Source of the DNA: Flavobacterium rivuli WB 3.3-2 = DSM 21788
GTDB taxonomy: Bacteria; Bacteroidota; Bacteroidia; Flavobacteriales; Flavobacteriaceae
Direction: 5' to 3'
Length of the DNA stretch: 64,000 nucleotides
NCBI RefSeq assembly: GCF_000378485.1
Contig: NZ_KB899968.1
Location: 1-64,000 of the forward strand
Shown here: one piece after another, positions 17,170 through 25,791 of the stretch
Numbering within the stretch: the first letter of the stretch is position 1
Layout: each line of letters opens with the position of its first letter
Made by a program: the position numbers and the translations under genes
The notes under the pieces: generated by a model
Told to the model about the DNA's origin: nothing
The model's input: only the letters and a program-made list of their open reading frames with translations
The model's database searches: none

Positions 17170-18405
17170 ATGAAAACAGCTACTATAACATTCGGAGTAC
17201 TCTTTTACTTAAAGAAACAAAAAACCTCGACACAGGGCAAAGCACCTATCTGTGCCAGGGTAACTGTAAATGGTAAGCGTACTGAGATTTCAATTAAGCG
17301 TTCGATTAACGCAAATGAATGGGATGAAAGAAAAGGCATGGCTAAGGGTAGCCGTAAAGAAACTATTGAACTCAACATGTTCCTTAACCAGTTCAAGGCA
17401 AAGATCATAAATACGTATCAGCAGATGGTTCTGACTGATGTACCAATAGATGGGCCTGCAATCCGTGATAAGATTTTGGGTACGAACCACTTGGCTCCAA
17501 CATTAATATCACTGATGGAATATCATAATGAGCAGCAACTACATAAACTTGCTCCAGGAACCATGAAGAACTACCATACTACCCAGCGATATGTAAAAAA
17601 ATTTCTCATGGAGAAACTCTACAGAAATGATGTTGTCCTTTCACAGCTTACTTACAAGTTTATTTTGGACTTTGAAAGTTACCTTTTTAATTATGTCCCT
17701 AAAGACCATCAAAAGCCGCTGAATAATAACGGCATTATGAAGCATATTGAAAGACTGCGCAAAATGATAAATATGGCTGTCAAGTTAGATTGGCTAACCA
17801 AAGATCCTTTCGCCAGCTTTAAAAAGCATTTTGATAAAGTAGAACGGGAATCATTGAATAATCAAGAGCTTGTAGCACTGACAAACAAAGAGTTTCCTAT
17901 TGAACGTCTGAGGAATGTTCGGGATATGTTCCTCTTTAGCTGCTATACTGGTCTTGCTTATATTGAACTCGCTGAACTAACCCCAAACAAGATTGTTACA
18001 GGAATAGACGGCGGGCTGTGGATATCCACAAGCAGGGCAAAAACCGATACGGGTGTGCGTGTACCGCTTCTGCCTCAAGCAATCGAATTAATAGATATAT
18101 ATAGAGATGATCCGAGGGTTCTGAATAACAGTACAGTTTTTCCCGTAATTTCAAACCAGCGAATGAATGGATACTTAAAGGAGATTGCTGACCTTTGCGG
18201 TATTACAAAAACACTGACCTTTCATATCGCACGACATACCTTTGCAACGACCGTTACTCTAAGTAATGGCGTACCAATTGAGAGTGTTTCAAAGATGCTG
18301 GGTCATACCAGCATTCGTACTACACAAATCTATGCTAAGGTTGTTGAGAGTAAACTGAGTGAAGATATGGGCAGGCTTTGCGCTCGATTGGGTAATGATT
18401 TATAA
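17170..18405 (+). CDS. Tyrosine recombinase / integrase of the element
   Basis: A 411-residue integrase of the common Bacteroidota type: an N-terminal arm-binding domain (about 1-90), a SAM-like core-binding domain (about 105-205) and a catalytic domain (about 215-400). HIARHTFATT supplies the H-x-x-R motif, MLGHTSIRTTQIYAKV supplies the second His and the tyrosine nucleophile. At the position of the first catalytic Arg (TGLRxxE) it has TGLAYIE, an Ala, as in the IntDOT class where this Arg is also missing. It sits about 200 bp inside the left att copy and should catalyse integration and excision at tRNA-Pro. The gene is intact. Confidence 0.93.
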   Translation: MKTATITFGVLFYLKKQKTSTQGKAPICARVTVNGKRTEISIKRSINANEWDERKGMAKGSRKETIELNMFLNQFKAKIINTYQQMVLTDVPIDGPAIRDKILGTNHLAPTLISLMEYHNEQQLHKLAPGTMKNYHTTQRYVKKFLMEKLYRNDVVLSQLTYKFILDFESYLFNYVPKDHQKPLNNNGIMKHIERLRKMINMAVKLDWLTKDPFASFKKHFDKVERESLNNQELVALTNKEFPIERLRNVRDMFLFSCYTGLAYIELAELTPNKIVTGIDGGLWISTSRAKTDTGVRVPLLPQAIELIDIYRDDPRVLNNSTVFPVISNQRMNGYLKEIADLCGITKTLTFHIARHTFATTVTLSNGVPIESVSKMLGHTSIRTTQIYAKVVESKLSEDMGRLCARLGNDL

Positions 18406-18868
18406 TTAAAAATGTGTCCAATTCTCCAATTGCCCTCTGTAAAGGATAGTCGAAAGATTATTCCTCTTTTTTTGATATATTAAGGCATCCCTTTTTTCCA
18501 TTTTACTAACATTATGAGAAAAAAGATCCGGCATTGTAGGTGGTCGATGAAGGATGCATCATAACTACAATATCCTAACAGCCGTAAAGTGCGCTGGCGG
18601 GCAGCCCTGAGGCTACCAATTTTTTTCTGTTCTTAATTATCGAAAAAGATTCCGATTATTTCTGAACTTGGAATAAATTTAAAATAAAACCACTTGTACC
18701 AATACAAAAAAAGGGCATCAGCCTCTTCAATTAAAAACCATTCCTAAAAAATTGTCCCAGGACAATAGTAAGTTGTGTTTTGAGCTACCTGAAATACTTT
18801 CCGCAGCTTAAAACCTCTTGCCCTTGCAGGGGTATCAAAAAACTCCAAAGTCGTTTTTTAATTAATTA
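18406..18868. other. Non-coding stretch after the integrase gene
   Basis: 463 bp with no convincing gene. A short perfect palindrome, ATTGTCC-CA-GGACAAT (18751-18766), could be a protein-binding site. A GC-richer patch near 18590-18615 stands out against the AT-rich background. No origin of transfer was recognised. Confidence 0.45.
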
Positions 18869-19126
18869 CTATTTACCATTCAGGATTTTTTCAATGTCCG
18901 AATATTTGTAATACATAAGACCACCAATTTTAGTAAAAGCGAGCGTGCCATTGATCCGTAAATTTTGCAAAGTACCAGCAGAAATATTCAGCAATTTTCT
19001 AACCTCATAAGATTTTATCCACTTTTTTTCCTGTAGGGATTGAGGTTGAATGAGTTGTTTTAAATCATTTAAAAGAAGATTTCTGAATTCGTTTAAATCT
19101 TCACGAGTGATAAGATCGATTACCAT
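18869..19126 (-). CDS. AlpA/excisionase-like helix-turn-helix protein
   Basis: An 85-residue protein with an N-terminal helical segment and a MerR-like HTH_17 domain in the second half (WIKSYEVRKLLNISAGTLQNLRINGTLAFTKIGGLMYYKYSDIEKIL). Small proteins of this type accompany many Bacteroidota integrative elements and act as excisionases or regulators of the integrase. It is encoded opposite to its neighbours and shares an intergenic region with the AbiE operon. Its actual role here is inferred from domain and position. Confidence 0.8.
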   Translation of the reverse strand: MVIDLITREDLNEFRNLLLNDLKQLIQPQSLQEKKWIKSYEVRKLLNISAGTLQNLRINGTLAFTKIGGLMYYKYSDIEKILNGK

Positions 19127-19235
19127 AATAATATAATTTTCATATTGTTATAGTGTAAAATTATATAGTTTGGAGCATTATATTCATAATGGGAGTGTGT
19201 TGGAAACGATGCCGAAAATATAAAAACAAACAGTT

Positions 19236-19361
19236 ATGTTTTATATCGTTTATGTGAGTTTTAATCTCACATATTGCATATATAAAGTAATTTTCACAAA
19301 AAACAAAAACATATTATTATATTTTGTATCATTGTAGTGAGTTCAATTCTCTCATATTGAC
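19236..19361 (+). promoter_or_regulatory. Repeated palindromic operator upstream of abiEi
   Basis: Two similar segments of about 38 bp stand 83 bp apart. The first contains a perfect 8-bp inverted repeat, TATGTGAG / CTCACATA (19251-19273). The second repeats TTTTgTATCaTT..aGTGAGTT..AtTCTC..ATATTG and ends just before the abiEi ATG, with a weaker inverted repeat. Known AbiEi proteins bind two inverted repeats to repress their own operon, so these are good operator candidates. Confidence 0.65.
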
Positions 19362-19362
19362 T

Positions 19363-20184
19363 ATGAAACATAAAAATACTTCAACACAATCTAATGAAAT
19401 TCTTTCCTATTTTAATAGCAGGAATGAAGTTTGTTTTGAATATAAAGAAGCGACAAAAGTGTTGCCTAGCTCTAAGGAAAATACGGTTAGGCGATTACTA
19501 AGCGACATGACTTCAAGAGGTTTGCTCATGCGAATAAAAGATGGCGTTTACTATATTATTCCTTATGAAGAAAATCCTGAAACCTTTATGCCTGATTGGC
19601 ACCTAATAGTAAAATATTTAGTAAAAGAGGCCAAACACTATATCGGGTATTATTCTGCTTTACAAATCCACAACCTAATAACGCAACCATCATTAAAAGA
19701 ACAAATCGTGGTGGCCAAACAAATCAGACCTTCAGAGATTAAAGTTAAAGACATAACATTTCAATTTATCTACCATAATGAAAGTCATTTTTTTGGTGAA
19801 AAGAAAACATGGATTGATAATTTTAATAAGGTAAGCTGTTCTGATATTGAAAAGACAATAATTGACTGTCTTTTCAAACCGGATTATGCCGGAGGCATTG
19901 TAGAGGTGGCAAGAGCAATATACAGCACAAAAGAGAAATTAAATTATAAGAAACTTTTGGAATACACCATAAAGTTCGAATCTCAGGCGGTTGTAAAAAG
20001 ACTAGGATATATTTTAGAACTTTTTGAAATAAAGACAGAAATTATTCAAGAATTACAAAAAATAAAGACCGCATCTTATGTAGTCTTAGATACTGAATTA
20101 CCAAAGATCGGAAAAAGAAACAGCCGTTGGAGTATTCAACAAAATTTAGATATAGAAACCATTAAATCAGCCATGTTCACATGA
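19363..20184 (+). CDS. AbiEi-family antitoxin / autorepressor
   Basis: With the ATG at 19363 the protein has 273 residues. The open frame continues upstream from a TTG, but that would run through the operator repeat. An N-terminal winged helix (about 10-65, TVRRLLSDMTSRGLLMRIKDGVYYI) is followed by the AbiEi C-terminal domain (YYSALQIHNL; SCSDIEKTIIDCLFKPDYAGGIVEVARAI; VVKRLGYILELF). AbiEi proteins are the antitoxins of type IV AbiE systems and repress their own operon. The gene overlaps abiEii by 4 bp (ATGA), as usual for this pair, which gives translational coupling. Confidence 0.9.
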   Translation: MKHKNTSTQSNEILSYFNSRNEVCFEYKEATKVLPSSKENTVRRLLSDMTSRGLLMRIKDGVYYIIPYEENPETFMPDWHLIVKYLVKEAKHYIGYYSALQIHNLITQPSLKEQIVVAKQIRPSEIKVKDITFQFIYHNESHFFGEKKTWIDNFNKVSCSDIEKTIIDCLFKPDYAGGIVEVARAIYSTKEKLNYKKLLEYTIKFESQAVVKRLGYILELFEIKTEIIQELQKIKTASYVVLDTELPKIGKRNSRWSIQQNLDIETIKSAMFT

Positions 20185-20984
20185 TCAAACCGGGCGAAAT
20201 ACAAAAGAAAGCAAACCAAGTTGGGGTTCGTGACCAGCAAATCGAAAAAGATTACATCTTATCATGGATTCTTTGGGGTGTGGCAAATCACGAACAGCTT
20301 TCAAAAATACTAGTATTCAAAGGAGGAACGTTATTAAAGAAAGTATATTTTGAAGACTATCGTTTCTCTGAAGACTTAGACTTTACCTTATTGGATAACG
20401 AAATTTCAAACAAACAAATTTTCGAATGGTTCAAAGAAAGTTTTGAGGAAATAAAAGAAGAAGCGAATATTCCATTAGAAATAATTGATGATAACGAACA
20501 CGAAGATGGTGGTACTAACTTCTACATAAGTTATGTGGGTCCACTTGGTGGAACTGGTAATAATAAAAAAGTAAAAGTAGACATTTCTAGAAGTGAAAAA
20601 TTAGAATTTGAACCAACACAAAAAGAGGCAATTATAGATTATTCGGATTTAGAAGAATATACTTTATTATGTTATTCTTTAGAAGAATTATTAGTTGAAA
20701 AATTGCGTTGTACTATGCAGCGTATGCAACCAAGAGATTATTATGATATTTGGTATTTAGTAGAAGTTGAAGGAATGGATGTTGAATATTTTACGAATGA
20801 ATTCCGTAATAAATGCATCAGCAAAGAACAAAATCCGGAAGACTTTCATAAAAAACTAGAACAGAAATTACCGCAATACAAAGCGCGTTGGAAAAACTCT
20901 ATGAATGACCAAATCAAAGATTTACCTGATTTTGAGCAAGTGGAAAGAGAAGTGAACAGGAAGATTAAAAATTTTATGACCTAG
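20181..20984 (+). CDS. AbiEii-family nucleotidyltransferase toxin
   Basis: A 267-residue protein of the DUF1814/AbiEii nucleotidyltransferase family. The motif FKGGTLLKKVYFEDYRFSEDLDF contains the GG[ST]-x-L and D-x-D residues expected to bind the nucleotide and metal. LEELLVEKLRCTMQRMQPRDYYDIWYL is the conserved second half. AbiEii toxins stop cell growth upon phage infection, probably by nucleotidylating tRNA or a similar target, and are neutralised by AbiEi. The gene is full length with all visible motifs intact. A 70-bp gap separates it from the restriction operon, which has its own start, so AbiE may be an independent module. Confidence 0.92.
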   Translation: MIKPGEIQKKANQVGVRDQQIEKDYILSWILWGVANHEQLSKILVFKGGTLLKKVYFEDYRFSEDLDFTLLDNEISNKQIFEWFKESFEEIKEEANIPLEIIDDNEHEDGGTNFYISYVGPLGGTGNNKKVKVDISRSEKLEFEPTQKEAIIDYSDLEEYTLLCYSLEELLVEKLRCTMQRMQPRDYYDIWYLVEVEGMDVEYFTNEFRNKCISKEQNPEDFHKKLEQKLPQYKARWKNSMNDQIKDLPDFEQVEREVNRKIKNFMT

Positions 20985-21054
20985 TAAAGGATTAAACTAA
21001 AAATAACCTAAGAGCTTTTTACTATCGGTACAAAAGTTTTAATTAAACATATAA

Positions 21055-22854
21055 ATGAAAAATTTCAAAGATAAAGCAGATTTAATCTGGAAAGTAGCTG
21101 ACTTATTACGTGGCGATTATAAACAATCCGATTACGGAAAAGTAATATTACCGCTAACTGTAATAAGAAGATTAGATTGCGTTTTAGAACCAACCAAAGA
21201 TAAAGTCCTAGCTTATTTGCCAAAAGTCGATTCGCTTAAAGAAAGTGCAAAAGATATTGCCTTAAATAAAGTTGCTGGATTTAATTTTCACAACAAAAGT
21301 CAATTCAATTTTGATAAGCTAATTGCCGATTCAAATAACGTTGCGGTCAATTTAAGAAACTACATCAGTGGGTTTTCAACTAGTGCACGAGAAATAATTG
21401 AGTATTTCACTTTTGATGACCAAATTGACAGAATGGATGACCCTAAAGCAGACATTTTATTTCGTGTGCTAAAGAAATTCCAAGAAATAGATTTATCCGA
21501 TATGGACTCTATGGAAATGGGATATGTCTTTGAAGAACTAATCCGAAAATTTGCGGAGCAATCCAACGAAACTGCTGGAGAACACTTTACACCTCGTGAG
21601 GTTATTAAATTAATGGTAAACCTTTTATTTAATGAAGATAAAAGCATATTAACACAAGAAGGAATTGTAAAAACATTATATGATCCTGCGTGTGGAACTG
21701 GCGGAATGCTCTCAATTGCAGAAACCTATCTGAATGATTTAAACCCAAAAGCTGAACTCAAAGTTTTCGGTCAAGAAATCAACCCGGAATCGTATGCAAT
21801 TTGCAAATCGGATATGTTGATTAAAGGTCAAAATCCTTCCAATATCAAATTCGGAAATACTTTTACTGTTGATGGCTTAGAATTCGACAAGTTCGATTAC
21901 ATGCTATCCAATCCGCCATTTGGTGTCGATTGGAAAAAAGCCGAAAAAATCATTAAAAGCGAGGCAGATAAAAAGGGAATGTCTGGTCGTTTTGGTGCAG
22001 GTTTACCGCGTATCAATGATGGTTCATTATTGTTCTTGCAACACATGATGTCTAAAATGAAACCCGATGGAACAAGAATAGCAGTTGTCTTTAATGGTTC
22101 TCCACTATTTACTGGTGCTGCCGAAAGCGGAGAAAGTAACATTCGCCGATGGATAATAGAAAACGATTGGTTAGAAGCTGTAATTGCTATGCCAGACCAA
22201 TTATTCTATAACACTGGAATCTCAACTTACATTTGGATTGTAACCAATCATAAAAGTAAAGTCAGAAAGGGTAAAATTCAACTAATTAATGCTACTGGAG
22301 TAAAAGACGAAGAATTTTTAAAAGAAGGCAAATTAGAATTCAATCGCTTTTGGAATAAAAAAGATAGAAGTCTAGGTAATAAACGTAAGGAAATACCAGA
22401 AAACGGAACAACCAAAGGAATTGGTTTCATAACCCAATTGTATGGCAATTTTGAAGAAAACGAATTCAGCAAAATCTATCCAAATGAGTTCTTTGGATAT
22501 TGGAGAATAACCGTAGAACAACCATTACTGGAAAATGGAAAAGTAGTAACGGATCGCTCTGGTAATCCAAAGCCCGATTCAACTATAAGAGATTACGAAA
22601 ACATTCCTTTCTTGAAAAAGAATAGCGAAGGCAAATTAACGCCACAAGCAATAAAAGAATATTTTAAATCCGAAGTAAAACCACATCTTCCGAAGGCGTG
22701 GATTGACGAAAGTAAAACCAAAACAGGTTATGAAATCAACTTCACAAAGTATTTCTATGAATTCAAACCATTACGCCCATTAGCAGAAATCAAAGCCAAT
22801 ATTATGGCGTTGGAAGAAAAAACTGTTGTGGCAGAAAAAACAATATTAGAATGA
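21055..22854 (+). CDS. hsdM: Type I restriction-modification DNA methyltransferase subunit
   Basis: A 599-residue N6-adenine methyltransferase. The N-terminal HsdM_N helical domain (about 5-130, LIWKVADLLRGDYKQSDYGKVILPLTVIRRLD) is followed by the methylase domain, with the SAM-binding motif DPACGTGGML (about 210-219) and the catalytic NPPF motif (about 286-289). It combines with HsdS for methylation and with HsdR for restriction. First gene of a five-gene operon. Its stop overlaps the ATG of the next gene by 4 bp. Its length is slightly over the common ~500-residue HsdM, the extra part being at the C-terminus. Confidence 0.95.
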   Translation: MKNFKDKADLIWKVADLLRGDYKQSDYGKVILPLTVIRRLDCVLEPTKDKVLAYLPKVDSLKESAKDIALNKVAGFNFHNKSQFNFDKLIADSNNVAVNLRNYISGFSTSAREIIEYFTFDDQIDRMDDPKADILFRVLKKFQEIDLSDMDSMEMGYVFEELIRKFAEQSNETAGEHFTPREVIKLMVNLLFNEDKSILTQEGIVKTLYDPACGTGGMLSIAETYLNDLNPKAELKVFGQEINPESYAICKSDMLIKGQNPSNIKFGNTFTVDGLEFDKFDYMLSNPPFGVDWKKAEKIIKSEADKKGMSGRFGAGLPRINDGSLLFLQHMMSKMKPDGTRIAVVFNGSPLFTGAAESGESNIRRWIIENDWLEAVIAMPDQLFYNTGISTYIWIVTNHKSKVRKGKIQLINATGVKDEEFLKEGKLEFNRFWNKKDRSLGNKRKEIPENGTTKGIGFITQLYGNFEENEFSKIYPNEFFGYWRITVEQPLLENGKVVTDRSGNPKPDSTIRDYENIPFLKKNSEGKLTPQAIKEYFKSEVKPHLPKAWIDESKTKTGYEINFTKYFYEFKPLRPLAEIKANIMALEEKTVVAEKTILE

Positions 22855-24551
22855 GTTTTGACACAAGAATGAGAATTTTTCTTTTACTTGATTATAATGA
22901 ATATTATGGTCACGATAAGTCTTTTGAAGATGCTGAGGAATTAATCAAAGACATTCCTTCTGGAGCACTTTTGAATTATATAGCTGGATTTAACGTTAAT
23001 TTATATCTAAATGAAAACAACGACGATAGCGGTAAAATTCAATTTCTGCTAGTTAGTAATTTACTTGATAAATGTGCTAAAGAGAGTCGCGATAAATGGG
23101 TTGAAGTTGTAAAAAAACAACACGATAATGGTCACGCACCAATTATGTTTTGGAACTATTCCAATCTTCTTTTTTATAATTTGATTTTCAAAAAATGCAA
23201 CATACTACAAACTAGAGATATTACAAGTGAAGAAGCTCAAAAGATATTTGATGCTTATTTAATAATTAACAGTATTGCAAATAATAAGATTAATGTAGAA
23301 AATTTTGAAGTTAAAATAGCTTCTGATGATAATAAAATGGAGGAAATTACAATACCTCATTTCATGTATCAAAAAGATTATTCGTCATCATTAGATTTTG
23401 CAAATCAAATCACAAGAGGCGTGATGCTTTTTGAATTTTTAGAAAGCACTCCAAAGTATACTGATTTAGTCAAAGAATATTACACCTCAAAAAAAATATC
23501 AGGATATTTAAAAATGTTCAAAAACATCTTGATTTTATTTCAAGAAATTAGAGTTGAAGAATTACAACGTTTTCAACTTATAAACCTTCAAAAGTATGTC
23601 ACAAATAATGAAATCGATTTAGATTATATTCAAACACTATGTATAAATAATAGCATAGCAAATTATGCTGAAGACGAAAGTTTCGGTACGTTACGAACTA
23701 AATTTTTATATCAGTATAATAAATACGAATATCTGATATTAGATGTCAATTTTTTGATTGATCAACTATACAAAGCGCAGGTATTCTCATTCAATACTTT
23801 TTTAAAGTCTAAAGGTTCAAAAATTGAATTCCTTTCGGAAAAAGCAAAATACTTTATGGAAGAAATTTACCTTCCAAAGGTTATTAAAAATTGCTTTCCG
23901 CATTATACAAACTATTTTGGCAACCAATGTATCGACTCAAATAAAGAAGAGCTTTGTGATGTTTACATTAGAGAAGATAACAAAGTTGGACTGTTTGAAT
24001 TTAAAGATGTTTTACTAAACGCAACGGTAAAAAATAGTGGCAAAAAGCAAACGGTTTTTGATGAATTTGACAAAAAATTCATCAAGAATGAAAAGTCGAA
24101 GCCAAAAGGAATAACACAATTACTAAATGCTATTGAAGATATTGAAGCAAACTCAATCCTTTTTGATAAAGATTTACCTCAACAAAAACTTATTATTTAT
24201 CCTGTACTTCTTTATACTGACCAATCTTTTGGAGTTGAAGGAAATAATAAAATATACAGAGAGAAATTTTCTTTAGAACTTCAAAAATTAAATTTAAAAA
24301 ATATTGAAGTAAAAGAAATAACATTCATCAATCTTAATTTCTTTGAATTACGAGAAAGTTATTTTGCTCAAAAAGTAATGAACTTTTTTGATATTTTAGA
24401 CAGTTACCATTTGCACTGTACTCATGCTGAATCTGAACTTACTCCTTTCGAAGTATTTTCAAGATTTTATATGAATGAACATGTGTCTCAAGATTTAAAA
24501 TTTTCTTCACTTGATGACGAAATATTAAAAAAAATTATTGCAACTAAATGA
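22851..24551 (+). CDS. Uncharacterised protein with PD-(D/E)xK-like motif, inside the type I R-M operon
   Basis: A 566-residue protein I do not recognise as a named family. Its ATG overlaps the hsdM stop by 4 bp, and its own stop overlaps the hsdS ATG by 4 bp, so it is translationally coupled to both. The first ~310 residues look mostly helical. In the C-terminal half, ELCDVYIREDNKVGLFEFKD places an Asp (370), then a hydrophobic strand with Glu383-Phe-Lys385. This D-x(12)-E-x-K spacing is that of PD-(D/E)xK nucleases. The following region (KGITQLLNAIEDIE, LIIYPVLLYTD) could complete such a fold. It may be an accessory nuclease or DNA-binding partner of the HsdMS complex. Function is inferred from motif and position only. 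Confidence 0.7.
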   Translation: MSFDTRMRIFLLLDYNEYYGHDKSFEDAEELIKDIPSGALLNYIAGFNVNLYLNENNDDSGKIQFLLVSNLLDKCAKESRDKWVEVVKKQHDNGHAPIMFWNYSNLLFYNLIFKKCNILQTRDITSEEAQKIFDAYLIINSIANNKINVENFEVKIASDDNKMEEITIPHFMYQKDYSSSLDFANQITRGVMLFEFLESTPKYTDLVKEYYTSKKISGYLKMFKNILILFQEIRVEELQRFQLINLQKYVTNNEIDLDYIQTLCINNSIANYAEDESFGTLRTKFLYQYNKYEYLILDVNFLIDQLYKAQVFSFNTFLKSKGSKIEFLSEKAKYFMEEIYLPKVIKNCFPHYTNYFGNQCIDSNKEELCDVYIREDNKVGLFEFKDVLLNATVKNSGKKQTVFDEFDKKFIKNEKSKPKGITQLLNAIEDIEANSILFDKDLPQQKLIIYPVLLYTDQSFGVEGNNKIYREKFSLELQKLNLKNIEVKEITFINLNFFELRESYFAQKVMNFFDILDSYHLHCTHAESELTPFEVFSRFYMNEHVSQDLKFSSLDDEILKKIIATK

Positions 24552-25786
24552 AAAAATACTCAAAATACAAACCCTCTAACATAGAATGGATTGGAGATAT
24601 TCCAGAGCATTGGGAAATTAAAGTTTTAAAAAGACTTGCCAAAATCTGCAATGGTCAAGACCATAAAAAGGTATGGGATGCAAATGGTCAATTTCCCATT
24701 ATTGGAACTGGCGGAACGTTTGGTTATACTGATAGTTATCTTCACGAAGGACCTTCAGTAATTCTCGGAAGAAAAGGAACTATTGATAAACCGCAATATA
24801 TGGAAGCACCATTTTGGTCAGTTGATACGGCTTATTATACAGAGATTTTTCCTTCAACCAATCCAAGATATTTTTATTATTTATGTACCACAATAAATTT
24901 TGAATTATATAAATATGGTTCCGCTGTTCCAAGCATGTCCCAAGAAGTATTAAATCAAATACCTTTTTCGGTAACAAATGCTCTCGAAGAACAAATGGAA
25001 ATCGCTAATTATCTCGATAGAAAAACACAAGAAATTGACCAGCTTATTGAAGCTAAAAAGCAATTAATACAATTGTTTGAAGAAGAAAAGACAACTATAA
25101 TAAGTCAATTAATTACTAAAGGATTAGATTCCAATATTGAAATGGTTGATTCAGGTGTAGAATGGATTGGTAAAATACCTAAACATTGGAGTACTACTAG
25201 TCTTAAATGGGTTTCAAAAATTTATTCAGGGGGAACACCCTCAAAAAGCAACCCTTCTTTTTGGAATAATGGTACAATTCCATGGCTAAATTCGGGTACG
25301 GTCAATCAATTTTTTATTAAAGAGGCCTCAGAGTATATCACTGAGGAAGGGTTTAAAGGGTCAAGTGCAAAGTGGATTCCAGCTGAATCAATAGTAATTG
25401 CTCTCGCAGGTCAAGGAAAGACTAAAGGTATGGTGGCTCAAGTGACTTTTGATTGTACGTGTAATCAATCATTAGGTATAATATTACCTAACGAGAAGAT
25501 TGACAATAAATTTTTGTTGTATTATCTTAAGATTAACTACCAAAATATTAGGAATCTTGGTGGAGGAGATAAGAGGGATGGTATTAATTTAGAAATGGTT
25601 GGAAGTATTAAAATTCCATTATTACAACTAGAAGAACAAATAAACATTGTTTCTTTTATTGAAAAACACTCGAAGTTAATTGATTCGAAAATTAAAAGAA
25701 CAAAAAAATTAATCAATTTACTAACTGAATACCGCTCTGCATTAATAAGCGAAGTTGTAACTGGTAAAGTAAAAGTAATAGACTAA
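24548..25786 (+). CDS. hsdS: Type I restriction-modification specificity subunit
   Basis: A 412-residue protein built from two half-repeats, each with a target recognition domain and a coiled coil. The halves start alike: NIEWIGDIPEHWEIKVLKRL at about residue 11 and GVEWIGKIPKHWSTTSLKWV at about residue 206. The two long helices follow at about 170-200 (LIEAKKQLIQLFEEEKTT) and 375-405. It determines the bipartite DNA site recognised by methylase and nuclease. It overlaps the upstream gene by 4 bp. No inverted copy of a recognition domain or extra hsdS is nearby, so shuffling of specificity is not indicated. Confidence 0.95.
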   Translation: MKKYSKYKPSNIEWIGDIPEHWEIKVLKRLAKICNGQDHKKVWDANGQFPIIGTGGTFGYTDSYLHEGPSVILGRKGTIDKPQYMEAPFWSVDTAYYTEIFPSTNPRYFYYLCTTINFELYKYGSAVPSMSQEVLNQIPFSVTNALEEQMEIANYLDRKTQEIDQLIEAKKQLIQLFEEEKTTIISQLITKGLDSNIEMVDSGVEWIGKIPKHWSTTSLKWVSKIYSGGTPSKSNPSFWNNGTIPWLNSGTVNQFFIKEASEYITEEGFKGSSAKWIPAESIVIALAGQGKTKGMVAQVTFDCTCNQSLGIILPNEKIDNKFLLYYLKINYQNIRNLGGGDKRDGINLEMVGSIKIPLLQLEEQINIVSFIEKHSKLIDSKIKRTKKLINLLTEYRSALISEVVTGKVKVID

Positions 25787-25791
25787 AATAT

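Noticed and set aside
24548..25786. Phase-variable hsdS by inversion
   Set aside because: No inverted second copy of a target recognition domain, no truncated hsdS and no invertase gene adjacent to the operon were found.
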